From: Isochrysis galbana
Lineage: Eukaryota > Haptophyta > Isochrysidales > Isochrysidaceae
DNA length: 64,000 nt
Direction: 5' to 3'
Assembly (NCBI GenBank): GCA_018136815.1
Contig: CM030938.1
Span: forward strand, 4,421,724-4,485,723
A program made the position numbers and the translations under genes. The notes under the pieces are model-generated. The model saw only the letters and a list, made by a program, of their open reading frames with translations, did no database searches and was not told the DNA's origin. Position 1 is the stretch's first letter; every line of letters begins with the position of its first letter. Positions 30,084 to 40,470 of this stretch are shown here, piece by piece.

Positions 30084-30605
30084 TTTGCCGCCTTGTGCGG
30101 GCAACATTTGTACGCAGTTGTTTTGGTGGGGGCGCGTCTCAGCTCGCGTCAAGAAGGTCGCTCTCTCCTTTGTTGTCTCTGTTGTTTTCCTCTAGAAACA
30201 CCCCCTACGCACACTAACGGTTTCAGTGTGTGAAGGCCGGTCCCAGACTCCCAACACACCCACTGGTTGGTTTACTCTCTCACGTCTTCTTCACCCTCTC
30301 TCTCTCTACTCCAGGATCGTATCTCCCTCCCACACCGCACGTGTCTTCTTTCACTCCTCTCCAACTCCCTCAAAGTTGCGGCGGGTGCCCCTCCCCTCGT
30401 GTCCTCGCCGACAAGTGCTCCGCCGCGCGCAGTACTCCCTCTCTCCTTGTCCGCCCGGTCCCTGCGGTCCAAGCTGGGTCTCGTACTGCCCCCAAGTCGA
30501 GTCCACTTAAAGATAAGCCACACCCTGCTTCTTCGACTTGCACATCTTCCGATCTCGATCCTCTCCCGCTTGCCGCGCAGCTGTGTTCGCGAGGCGGCGA
30601 CAAAC
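30084..30605. other. 5' region of the glycosyltransferase gene
   Basis: C/T-rich on the plus strand (about 30240-30480). The frame of the downstream gene is open upstream to 30267 but the extra residues are Ser/Leu/Pro-rich and lie before a good membrane-anchor start at 30606, so I treat them as leader. Confidence 0.45.
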
Positions 30606-31670
30606 ATGCTTCTATTGGAGGCTGTGTTTCCCTGGAGTATTGCAGTCGTCTGGCTCAATGACGCAATGCACCTGAATGCGAGCAGTCGCTCAGATGTTGG
30701 GCCTTGCATCTGGTGTAGACATCAGGAATGGAAGGGCATACCATCACCCAAGATTGATGTAGTTGGCTCTAGCAATCTTCCATCCGTGTGTAACTCGCCT
30801 CTGCCGTGGGTCTTGATCACTCCAGCAGACAAGGGGGGAGTGATCACTACGTACTACCACTACGTGGTCGAGTTCGTCATCCCCACGCTCTCTTCGATGC
30901 TTGGCCTTGGGGAAGGAGGCGTGACACTCCTCTACCATTCACGCCCACAAGAAGCCGAGCAAGCAGTTCTGCGCTGGGGATGGCTGAACTTGACCCATTC
31001 AGTCTCTTTCCAGCTAAATCACACGATATGCGCGCGTAGAGTGATCTTAGGGGGCGATCTGGGATGTAATCCTCTCGCACAACCATCATCAGTCCGTCTG
31101 AATGCCTCATACTGTCGAAGTAGGATGTTTGACATCGGTAGCAAACTCATTGAGCAACAGTTTTCTTCGCGATCGAAGCCCGTGACCACAGGACCTCGCG
31201 TGCTCTTCGTCCCTCGCGAACAGTTCATGCAAAAACGCACTCGCAAGATCTACAATTGGAACGATGTTGTACTCGAGATCGTCAACGCAAGCATGAGGGC
31301 TCGTGCTCACCTCACAGTCTCATCGATGGATCACTTGCCGTTACGGTCTCAAATACAAGAAATTCATACCGCCGACGTTGTAGTGACGCAGCGTGGCTCA
31401 TTCAATGCGAATTTCATCTTCCTGCGTCCTCAGACCCGCGTTATACTCCTAGCTGATCCTTTGGATTATGAGCCATTCCAGTGGATCGGCCCGATGTGGT
31501 ACTCGACGTTGCCTGTATGGATTCAAGGACACAACTTTGCCCCTTACGGCCTCGTCGACATCGATGGCCTTCGTAGCCGCCTGACAGAGATTCTCCCGCC
31601 CCATCCTGATATGCAGTTGCTGCAAGTGCCGCCGTTTTCCTCAAATCTATTACAGCGCCCCAAACAGTAG
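30606..31670 (+). CDS. GT61-like (DUF563) glycosyltransferase, type II membrane protein
   Basis: 354 residues from ATG 30606, which places a hydrophobic signal anchor at the extreme N-terminus (LLLEAVFPWSIAVVWL). The middle and end show the layout of GT61 family enzymes: a V-L-x-V-P-R segment (RVLFVPREQF), a helix with NDVVLEIVNAS, then the nucleotide-sugar region HTADVVVTQRGSFNANFIFL followed by RPQTRVILLADP. GT61 includes plant xylosyl/arabinosyltransferases and EOGT, which act in the ER or Golgi. Sequons NAS, NLT and NHT suit a lumenal domain. Donor and acceptor sugars cannot be inferred. An earlier Met at 30267 would add about 110 low-complexity residues. Confidence 0.65.
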   Translation: MLLLEAVFPWSIAVVWLNDAMHLNASSRSDVGPCIWCRHQEWKGIPSPKIDVVGSSNLPSVCNSPLPWVLITPADKGGVITTYYHYVVEFVIPTLSSMLGLGEGGVTLLYHSRPQEAEQAVLRWGWLNLTHSVSFQLNHTICARRVILGGDLGCNPLAQPSSVRLNASYCRSRMFDIGSKLIEQQFSSRSKPVTTGPRVLFVPREQFMQKRTRKIYNWNDVVLEIVNASMRARAHLTVSSMDHLPLRSQIQEIHTADVVVTQRGSFNANFIFLRPQTRVILLADPLDYEPFQWIGPMWYSTLPVWIQGHNFAPYGLVDIDGLRSRLTEILPPHPDMQLLQVPPFSSNLLQRPKQ

Positions 31671-32253
31671 CAAACTTGGGGGAGAACTTTGAACGCCCAT
31701 TTTGCCTTCACCATGATCCGAAGGCCGGCCGTCCATGTGGGCGTCCGGCCACCTCCGGTAGATCTGAGGCAAGGGAGCGGCCCATGAGGCATGGCATGCT
31801 TTCTGGGGGGAGGGGGGGGGGGGGGGCAGGGGGGGTTCTGCGTCCCCCGGGCGCCCGAAGTCCAAGTCACTGCATTGCGCTGTGCCCGTCCAAGTGGAAT
31901 TGTACCTCTTCGTCTCATGGCGTGCGGTGGCAGGGAGGAAGGTAAGGGGCACGCGGCGCCCATTTGGAGAGAGATCAAAAAATGTTGTGTAACCTTCTTT
32001 TATGCATGCTGTTGCATTTTTAACATTCTTGCCTCACGCGCGGCACTGGGATTCACTTTTGTAGCCACGCCCTTTCCCTTCCTTCTCCCTCACTCACTAC
32101 CCGCCTTGCGGCACCTCCTCTTGTACTCCACGTAGGGGCTCAGGTTGCAGGGGGGGAGCTTGGTTGGGCGGAGTGCACCTGCCCCCAGCGAATGTTCTCG
32201 CCCTCCTGTGTCGCTGGGTGGCCTGTCTCTTTCCAGCGTTTCTCGTCAAAAAA
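31671..32253. other. Intergenic, no gene recognised
   Basis: A long G-run at 31805-31840. The words GTAACCTTCTTTTATGCATGCTG (31990) and GTAACCTCCTCTAATGCATGCTG (33360) recur on either side of the piggyBac-like remnant as near-identical flanks. Confidence 0.4.
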
Positions 32254-33280
32254 TATTGTTATAGTTCGAGCGATGGAGCGCGCGCCGACCGCTCCTGATC
32301 CCCAGCCCCCTGCCGTCACGACGCCCCACAGGGGCCGCCCCAAGCCGCCGGAGCCGAAGCGCTCACAAGCCGCCCCCTTGACCCTGACAGACAGCGACGT
32401 CGACATGATCCTCCCTCCCTCGCCTCCCCACCAGGCGCAAGAGCGCAGAAGCAGGGAACAGGAAGAGCCTTGTTCACTCCCTGCAGCTGCAGACCAACAG
32501 AGCCAGCCCCTGGCTCTGTGACGGATTGGAGGTTACGGATGGGACGGAGGGAACCGGAAGGTACGGAAGGTAGGCGGCGGGAGGCACGGTATTTTGGGAC
32601 TGGGCAGGTTGGACGGGCTGACGGGCTGATCCACCTCACTGGCGGGAGGATGTGCGTATGGGCACAAAGGGCATCTTGTTTGCGCTCGACGTCGCGGTGA
32701 CCAACGGAGCTATCGTTCACAACTTCTTGGGCGAGAAGAAAGGCCTTTCCGCAAAGATGGTGTTGAGGAGAACCAAGGTGAGTGAGGCTGCCCCGCCCCA
32801 GCTCGCACTGCCTTCCTCATGTCCCTCGCTCGCCCTCTCATGTCCCTGCCTGCTGCCCGGTCACGCCTGCCACCTCAGGTCGCCTTCTGCCTGCAGTGGG
32901 CCACAGAGATACTCGACGTCGCGAAGCCTCTCCGGAAACGCAAGCCGGCAGCCTTGTGGGTGATGCAGGCAAGGATGACAAACTCGTGTGAGTTGCTGAG
33001 CCCGGCATCCCCACACGTGCAGTCGCGAGCAGAGCACGAGTTGGTCGACATGGGCAAGGTGGCCAATGAGTTGGTAGAGCTCGGTCGACGCGTTGGAACG
33101 AGAGGGCCGCCGAAACACGCCGTACGAGTGCACATGCAGAAGGGCGTGTGCGCATATGGGGAGTGTGCCATTGACAAACCAAAACGACCTCAACTCAGAT
33201 GTGGCGCCTGTCGTGAGGGCTCGGGTGCATACTACCACCTCCGGTGCTTTTTTGCTTGCCATCGGTGCCTTAGAGAGTAG
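32254..33280 (+). mobile_element. PiggyBac-like transposase remnant with shared 5' leader
   Basis: Starts with the leader TATTGTTATAGTTCGAGCG and ATG 32273 (MERAPTAPDPQPP, then an AT-hook-like HRGRPKPPEP) to a stop at 32521. After an internal deletion, a second part (32652-33280) has LDVAVTNGAIVHNFLGEKKG, matching the end of the DDE domain of piggyBac-type transposases, an intron with donor GTGAGT at about 32780, and then a Cys-rich tail CAYGECAIDKPKRP, CGAC, HLRCFFACHRC, like the piggyBac C-terminal zinc domain. The catalytic core is missing, so it is non-autonomous. Confidence 0.6.
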
Positions 33281-33690
33281 CTCAACCGTTCTCGGGGATT
33301 TTCTTCCGTTTTTAGCGCGTTTTGTGATTTCGCAAGTTTCGCACTTCTAAAAGAGTAATGTAACCTCCTCTAATGCATGCTGTGATGGTAGGTGGCTTCT
33401 ATCTTGCCTATATGCAGCCCGCCCTGCCCAAAATTTGGTTCATATATGACCCCCTTCCCCTAACGCACTCACCCACAAATCCATTTTTAGGCATATACTA
33501 GGGTTAAAACCCGTGTGCCACCTACCAGTGACCCCCCATCCTGCTCGCGAGAGCTCTGGGCTCTCCATGGCCGCAGTAAAGAGTTAAAGAGAAAGGGAGT
33601 GAGTCACCGGGCCAACAAACAGATTACAAGATAAGCAGATGTTTCACATTCACAGCGTCGTAGTCCTCGTAGCGGCGCGTGGTCGGGGCG
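33281..33690. promoter_or_regulatory. Upstream region of BMS1
   Basis: A/T-richer than its surroundings, with a T-rich stretch and GTTAAAGAG words. No gene. The BMS1 start is at 33691, and a CpG-rich GCGTGGTCGGGGCG precedes it directly. Confidence 0.35.
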
Positions 33691-36600
33691 ATGGGGTCGT
33701 CGGCGCTCAAAGGCTCTCGCGCCAAGAAGGCCAAGGCGGGCCGTGCGGCGCGGCGGGGCGCAGGGAATGCGCGTAACAACCCGAAGGCTTTCAAGGCGGC
33801 CTCGGGTCCCAAGGCGATGGCGCGCCACGCCCACCGCGCCCTCGAGAAGCAGGAGAGACAGTATCACGTTTCTCTGACTGACCGCTCACTTGAGGCAACA
33901 GAGCCTCCGCCGGTCATCGTAGTCGTCGTGGGGCCTGCGGGAGTCGGTGAGTACAGCAGAGCGTGCTTGTGGTCGTTGTGTGCGCGCCCACGATAGAACG
34001 CCGCCCGGCTGGCCTTAGGCAAGTCGACGCTGATTCGGTCTCTCGTGAAGAACTGGACCAAGCAGAATATCAAGGAGACCCAGGGGCCAGTCACGGTTGT
34101 TACGGGCAAGAGCCGCAGGGTGACGCTGATCGAGTGAGGACGCGCGCGCGCTTTCCTCCCGTTGATGCGATCTGGCGTTGCTCAGTCGCCCCTCGCGCAT
34201 CTGCAGGTGCCCGAACGACCTTAATGCGATGTGTGACCTCGCCAAGATTGCTGACCTTGTGCTCCTCGTGGTCGACGGCCACTTCGGCTTCGAGATGGAG
34301 ACCTTCGAATTCCTAAACATGTGCCAGGCACGCCGCTGGCGTGCTCCTTCGTTTGCCGAGTGCTCAGCTCGTCACATGCCGTCGCCGCTCTCTACTGTGC
34401 GATGATTGAGCCTCGGCGCAATCCCGCAGGTCCATGGCTTCCCCCGTGTGATGGGCGTCCTCACGCATCTCGACTCCTTCACGAACGCCGCCACATTGCG
34501 GCGGACGAAGAAGACCCTTAAGCACCGCTTTTGGACCGACATATACGACGGGTGCAAGCTCTTTTACTTGTCGGGGCTCAAGCACGGACGATACCCAAAG
34601 ACGGAGGTGCAGAACCTCGCGAGGTGAGCCCTCCAAGAGAATACACTAACGGCGTCTTGACGGGGCCATCACCCTGGCGTGTGTCGTGCCGAGCAGCTGA
34701 GCGCAGACCGCATTGCCGCCGCGTAACCTTCAACGTGACCGAATTCCCGCCGACTCGCCCTGCGAACTTCCAACCAGATTCATCTCGGTACTCAAGTTCC
34801 GCCCCCTCATCTGGCGCAACTCCCACCCGTTCGTTCTGGCTGACCGGATGGAGGATGTAACTGAGCCGGCTGCCATCGCGCGGGACTCCCTCGTCGAACG
34901 CTCCATTTGTCTCTACGGATGGGTGTGTACTCGCCGCCGTAGCACGCGTCCAGCCCAAAGATAGACGCTCACGCGCTACTATTCCTGCGCTTCACGCAGG
35001 TACGCGGCACCTTCTTCAAACCGGGCATGCGAGTGCACTTCCTCGGTGTTGGTGACTATTCCATCAAGGAAGTGCGCTCTGTCGATGACCCGTGCCCTCT
35101 GCCGGACCGCACAGTACGGCGGCGACTCGATGCCAGAGACAAGCGGCTGTACGCGCCCATGAGCAATCTGGGCGACTTGGTGTACGACGCCGACGCCGTG
35201 TACATCGATATCCCTGAGAGAGCCATGCGCTTCACGCGCAAAGAAGGCCCGCCTGTGGAGGGTGGGGAGGCAGTTGAGGCAGCCGACGAGGAGGAGGCTG
35301 AGGATGAAGGAGTGGCCATGGTGCGAGGACTCCAGAAGCTCCGGGAGGAGGCGACTCTAGACGCGCAAATGGAGGGTGTCGAGCTTCGTCTCTTCAAGGG
35401 CGGTGCGGCCCTCGGAGGGGATGGAGAAGAAGGCAGCGATTCGGGCCACGAGATACGCATGAGGCGCCCCGTTGACTTTGACGAAGACTTTCCGCAAAAG
35501 GGGATGGGGAAGCAGCGCGCGCTCGCATACGAGGCCGGCACGGAGCTCGGCTGGGTGGACGCCGATGGAGAGCAGGCATGTGATGGTGGACAGGGGAGGG
35601 ACACAAAGAGCGGTGAGGAGAGTTGCGAGGAGAGCGGTGAGGAGAGTGGCGAGGAGCGCGGCGAGGAGAGTGGCGAGGAAAGTGACTCGGACGCCGAGGT
35701 GGGAAGAGAGGGCTACAACGATAGTGATGACCCCGATGAGAGTGATGTCGAGGAGGGCGCCGAGTGGAAGGCGGGGCTTGCCGAGCGCGCGGCGCTCGCG
35801 TATGCTTCGCGCCGCGTGAACTGGCTCGCTGTGGTCTATGGCAAGTCCGATGCGACCGATCCAGTGGCAGACACCGGCGATACGCACGACGGGCCCAATG
35901 GCAACGATGCTGCGAACGAGCATGACGCAGAGGAGGAGGCGGAGGAAGACTTTCTCGTGCCCAAAGGAACCCTCGTCTCACGCGAGAAGGCTCGCGCTGG
36001 AAAGAGTGGCGATGGCATCATTCGGCCCCAGCCGATGAGCCATGTGAACCCACTGTGGAAGGGATACGAGGAAGACGCTGACGCATGGGAAAACTCGCGC
36101 CCTCCTCAGCGCCTGGAGCCGATGCGCGACTGGACTCTCACCGAAAACCGCGACCTTATCATCAACCGGTTCGTCACTGGCGACTGGTCCGCACCGGCAC
36201 GTGCCAAGCTCGGTGAGGTGGACTATGAGGAAGGAGACCAAGGCAGCGACGACGGCGGATTTGAGGACCTTGAGACCGGCGAGGTGCATGGCGCTGGTGG
36301 CGGACATGAGGCAGAGAAGTCGGCGGAAGCGGTGGACGAGGAAGAAGCTAGGCGCCGGCGCAAGATTGAGAAGAAGGCACGTTTTGACGCGGGGTACGAC
36401 GATGGCGACGCAGATGGCGAGGGCGAGGGCGAGGGCGAGTCGGGTGACGAGGAGGGCCCCGGTGGAGCGCCTGAGGGTGGCGCCGCCGGTGGAGGCTCGT
36501 CGGCGCTGCGGCCCGGGCAAGAGCTCTTCCAGGAGGACCCTTGGATCATCGAGCAGCGTCGGGTCCAAGCGGAGCAGCGCCGTCGGAATAAGGAGTTCGC

Positions 36601-38146
36601 CGACTCGTTGCAGGCCCTAGATCCTGACGAGCGCGCAGCGGTACAGGGCTACCCGCCAGGCGCGTACGTGCGCGTGGTGCTCACGCAGGTGCTCGCCGTG
36701 CCGCCGAAACCACGCCGCACAAGCGGAGGCAGAGTGCAACTATCCGCTCCGACACTCGCGCCCCTGCGCTCGATGCTCGCGCTCACTCGTTTTCACCCGT
36801 CCATCCATGCCTAGGTACCCTGCGAGTTGCCCAAGTACTTTGAGCCAAAGTTCCCGCTCGTGCTGGGGGGGCTGCAGCCGGGTGAAGAGCGTCTGGGACT
36901 CGTTTCAATGCGGGTGAAGAAGCACCGGTGGCACAAAAAGATCCTCAAGTCGGGTGATCCGCTTACCATTTCTATCGGTTGGCGGCGCTTCCAATCGTTG
37001 CCCCTATACTACGTCAAGGACCCTAACTTGAGGTTGCGGCACATCAAGTATACACCTGAGCATATGCACTGCTTGGCCGCCTTCCATGGCCCCGTCACAC
37101 CGCCAAACACCGGTGTGCTAGCATTCCAAAGCGACGCGAGGAAGTCGTTCCGGATCTCCGCTACCGGTGTGGTGCTCGAATTGAGCGCTAATTTGAAAAT
37201 TGTCAAGAAGCTCAAGCTGGTGGGCTCGCCGTTCAAGGTCTTCAAGAACACGGCCTTTGTGAAGGACATGTTCACGTCGGCACTGGAGGTGGCCAAATTT
37301 GAAGGGGCCGCCATCCGCACCGTTTCCGGCGTCCGCGGACAGGTGAGTGCTTCCAGCGTGAGTGCCACCGCGCGTGGCGCATGTCATTGGGATATCTGTC
37401 ACGAAACTCGTTCAGAGAACACCTCGGCACGTTGCGGGTGCCCCACTTTGCCATCTACACTTGCATTTTGCGCGCCCTCTCATCGCGCTGGTGTCTTGCT
37501 GCCATAACAGGTCAAGCGGGCGCTCAAGGCAAACGATGGCACCTTTCGTGCCACCTTTGAGGACAAGGTCCTGCGCTCCGATCTTGTGTTACTGAAGGCG
37601 TGGGCACCCGTGCCTCAGCCGACGCTCTACAACCCTATCACGAACTTGCTCGTGCCACACGGGCGTGGGTACGTGCGCATGCGCACTGCGGCCGAGGTAC
37701 GTGCCGCGCTGGGCGTCGCTCCTAAGGTTGACAAGGACTCGCTTTACAAGCCTGTAAAGCGCGTGACACGCCGCTTCAACAAGCTCAACGTGCCCAAGTC
37801 GCTACAAGAAGCGCTCCCATACAAGAGCAAACCGAAGCAGGACGCCAAACTAGCCAAGAAGAGGGTCAAGAAGAGTTCACACAAAGCTCTGCGGGCAGTG
37901 GTCGTAGAGCCTGAGGAGCGGCAAGCCACGAAATTCATGCAGCAGGTACAAACCATGTACAACGAGCGCGAGCGCAAGCGCAAGCGGGCGGCCAAGGAAC
38001 GGCGCGAGAAGCACGAGAAGAATGCCGAGCGAGAGGATGCGCAGAAGGCAGCGGCCACGAAGCAAGTTCGCAAAAAGCGTTATGTGAAGCAAGGCCTCCA
38101 GGAGAAGCGCAAGGCCGGAGGCGCTAAGGCTAGTGGCAACGATTGA
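33691..38146 (+). CDS. BMS1: BMS1, GTPase of 40S ribosome biogenesis
   Basis: Eight exons: 33691-33946, 34019-34133, 34207-34327, 34430-34623, 34778-34922, 35000-36688, 36815-37342, 37511-38146 (1227 residues). The GTPase domain opens with GPAGVGKST (81-89), its codon split by intron 1, and continues with [36 protein letters not shown] and [15 protein letters not shown]. The middle is a long acidic region (Glu/Asp/Ser/Gly, ~residues 330-620, with repeats of GEESGEE type), as in other BMS1 proteins. The C-terminus has the conserved [69 protein letters not shown] blocks and a Lys/Arg-rich tail. BMS1 acts with RCL1 in the nucleolus in pre-18S processing. Intron 3 uses a GC donor (CAG|GCACGC). 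Confidence 0.96.
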
Positions 38147-38760
38147 GCTTAACGAAGGAGGGGGGAAGCGTATGAGTTCGGGACGTGGTACGGCACGTAG
38201 CAGCGCCTTGTTCGCCTCGATTTCATGGGCACCTCAAGGCAAGGAGGTCCTATGGTCAACTCCTACTACACCTTTTGCCGGTTGTATCTCGGCCATCACG
38301 GGCCGCCATGTTGCAAGTCGGGGAGCTGCGGTGCACAATCGCATGTCGACTTGAATGTAGCGGTTAAGACGTGGGGAGAGAGCCCTTCTCAGTGATAGGA
38401 ATAAGAGAGCCTTACTTACTCCGAACGTTCCCACCATACTCGCTCCGCTTATTCTCGTATTGTATTGGGGGCATGAAGATGGCAAATAGTGTGAATTCGA
38501 ATGAACCAATCGCTAATTGCGTTGGTCCGTACTCCGGGGATGCGAAGTAAAAATAAACATGTGCATCAGGCAAGATTCAGATCCAGGGCTGCACACCTAC
38601 TAGGGATCCAGTATCGCGCCACCACTTCCCTTTCCACACCTCTTTCCTTTGTCTTTTGGTTTCCGGGGTCCAGCCCAAGTGCACTACCTTGGGCCCGCTG
38701 CATTCTGAAATAATCTGACTTCCGTGCCAGAGTGTGGTCCACGCATGCCTTGGCTAAAGT
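38147..38760. repeat. Intergenic with copy 3 of the TTCCGGGGTCC repeat
   Basis: 38571-38710 matches the repeat at 4682 and 21497: AGGGCTGCACACCTACTAGG, a C/T-rich stretch, TGGTTTCCGGGGTCCAGCC and GTGCACTACCTTGGGC. The remainder shows no gene. Confidence 0.55.
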
Positions 38761-38761
38761 T

Positions 38762-38940
38762 GCATTATGTTGTCGTGTGTAGTGTGTAGTTTGTAGAGTG
38801 TAGCTGTGTAGTGTGTAGAGTGTAGAGTGTAGTGTGTAGTGTGTAGTGTGTGCAGTGTGTGCAGTGTGTAGTGTGTAGTGTGTAGTGTGTAGTGTGTAGT
38901 GTGTAGTGTGTAGCGTGTAGTGTGTTATGTGTAGGGTATT
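38762..38940. repeat. GTGTAGTGTGTA microsatellite/minisatellite
   Basis: Nearly uninterrupted (GTGTA)n/(GTGTAGA)n-type units over about 175 bp with small variants (GTGCA, GCGTA). The repeat is non-coding; frames over it are artefacts. Confidence 0.9.
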
Positions 38941-39310
38941 TGGATGTGGAACCTATTGTCCACATCTATAAATAGGTTGGGGGCAATGGTCAATGGTCAA
39001 TGGTGGCCTCGCGCCCCCCTCACTTCATTGCAGGCGCCCTCGTGGGGGGAGCCGCACAACCAATCTCAGCCCTTGCTAGGGCCTCGTTAACGTTTCGCGA
39101 GGCTTTTTACAAACTATCGGAGGGCTCGCTTTCCGCACATTCTGCAAGCTTTCGTGGTCGCCGCGGCGAAACGGTTCCGCGTGCCTAGCCTCCTATGCGG
39201 TGGTGTGTTTGAAGTGCAGATGCTTGCGTCCTTCTGCTTCAAAAGGGGAAGGGAAAGGGTGTATAGGCTAGCCACGTGTTTCCACTCCTCGTGGCTCAGG
39301 ATGATTTTTC

Positions 39311-39750
39311 CAGTGATGGTGCATCAGTACTGACGTCAGTTTTTTACATCAGTGTCAGTTCACCTCAAGCTGACAACTGATGTCAGTTGTCAGTTGTCAG
39401 CAGCTTGGAGCGGGGAGAAAAACAAAACACGCAGTCCTCTTTACTTTCTACAGCCAAGGAAAAAAATATGTAAAACAAGCCAAACTGGGGTTCGAACTCG
39501 TGCTCAGCATCACAGACCGCATGCGCATTACACCCTGAGCCGCTAGGGGCCCTCTATCGAACAAGGATCGGGCGTTTTGTGGAATTAAAATTTGCAGCAA
39601 AGGCACAGGTCACTGATGTCAGCTGATATTCTGCTCGCTCAGAGCCTTTGAGGTGATGTCAGCTGATGGACCTCATCAGCTGACATCAGCTACTGATGTC
39701 AGTGTTAGCTCGAAGTTGGTGTCAGCTGACGGACTGATGCACCATCACTG
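39311..39750. mobile_element. 440-bp hAT-like MITE with 8-bp target duplication GATTTTTC
   Basis: Ends CAGTGATGGTGCATCAGT and its inverse ACTGATGCACCATCACTG, starting with CAG as hAT termini often do. Flanked by GATTTTTC at 39303-39310 and 39751-39758. Interior has many TGATGTCAGCTGA-type words in both orientations (hairpin forming). A GGGGTTCGAACTC box-B-like stretch lies at about 39486, but no tRNA can be folded. Confidence 0.9.
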
Positions 39751-39758
39751 GATTTTTC

Positions 39759-40139
39759 GGGCCCAAGAATCGCGCGCTGGTTGGCGGTTGGGGCGTGTCG
39801 CGTATGTCCGATACCGTGATACGATCGAGTGATGTCGTGTTATTGATTGTGTATTCGCGTCCGCTATAAGGCGTGGAACTAGATAGCTTAGATAGCCGGA
39901 TATCTAGCTATCTAATTATCTACCCCCGATTTTCACTATCTATATCTACTTAGATAGAGCCGGGGACTATCTATATCTAGCTAGATGGCAATATCGCTAG
40001 ATATCTAGTGAATAGCGGGCCTTGTTAGCTGCTTACAGTCGGGCGCGGACTGGCTGACAGCTGACAGCAGGCACCGGCGGCCAGCGGACTGAGATGATCA
40101 CGATTACACAAGCGCACCTCACTAATCTTACTCACACAA
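39759..40139. repeat. TATCTA-rich palindromic stretch beside a hAT relic
   Basis: 39875-40015 consists of TAGATA/TATCTA/GATATC words that can pair extensively (for example CTAGATAGCTTAGATAGCC with GGATATCTAGCTATCTAA). It is adjacent to the transposase remnant at 40140 and could be its subterminal region. No ORF. Confidence 0.45.
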
Positions 40140-40322
40140 TCAATCACAGTTGACTGCGGCCAAAAGCGCATGCTCCAATGTTTCACCACTCTGAGATGCT
40201 TTCAAGTCATCATGAAGCTTGCCTGCATTCGAAAACATGCGTTCAACTCCCGCTGAGCAGGCAGGTGACAGCCGATGGAACGGGAAGTTAATATCATCAA
40301 AATAATAGTCCGATGATAGCAT
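40140..40322 (-). mobile_element. hAT dimerisation-domain remnant
   Basis: Minus-strand frame: DDINFPFHRLSPACSAGVER, MFSNAGKLHDDLKASQSGE, LEHALLAAVNCD, stop. The AGVERMFSNAGK block is the hAT signature and is close to GVERVFSAAGK at 11911-12056. Nothing upstream in frame looks like the rest of a transposase. Confidence 0.78.
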
Positions 40323-40470
40323 TCTAGATTCTAGTACGCTACGGACGGCGATGGTTGCGAAGCGATTTCACCAATTGGACATTTGGCATATGCGTGTGCG
40401 CCGAACGACGACATCTGAAGACGCGACGTGTGTTCTCTCGCGCAACCGGACATCCGTCCTTCCTTCCCTC

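Noticed and set aside
34997-36814. Reading the acidic region of BMS1 as a separate gene
   Set aside because: The frame joins in phase to conserved BMS1 exons on both sides, so it is exon 6.
38762-38940. CRISPR-like array
   Set aside because: Units are too short, lack spacers and vary like a microsatellite, and the window is eukaryotic.
39480-39550. tRNA-like sequence with GGTTCGAAC box-B match
   Set aside because: On the minus strand the T-loop is present but the T stem, acceptor stem and A box do not pair or match. It is better explained as part of the MITE interior.
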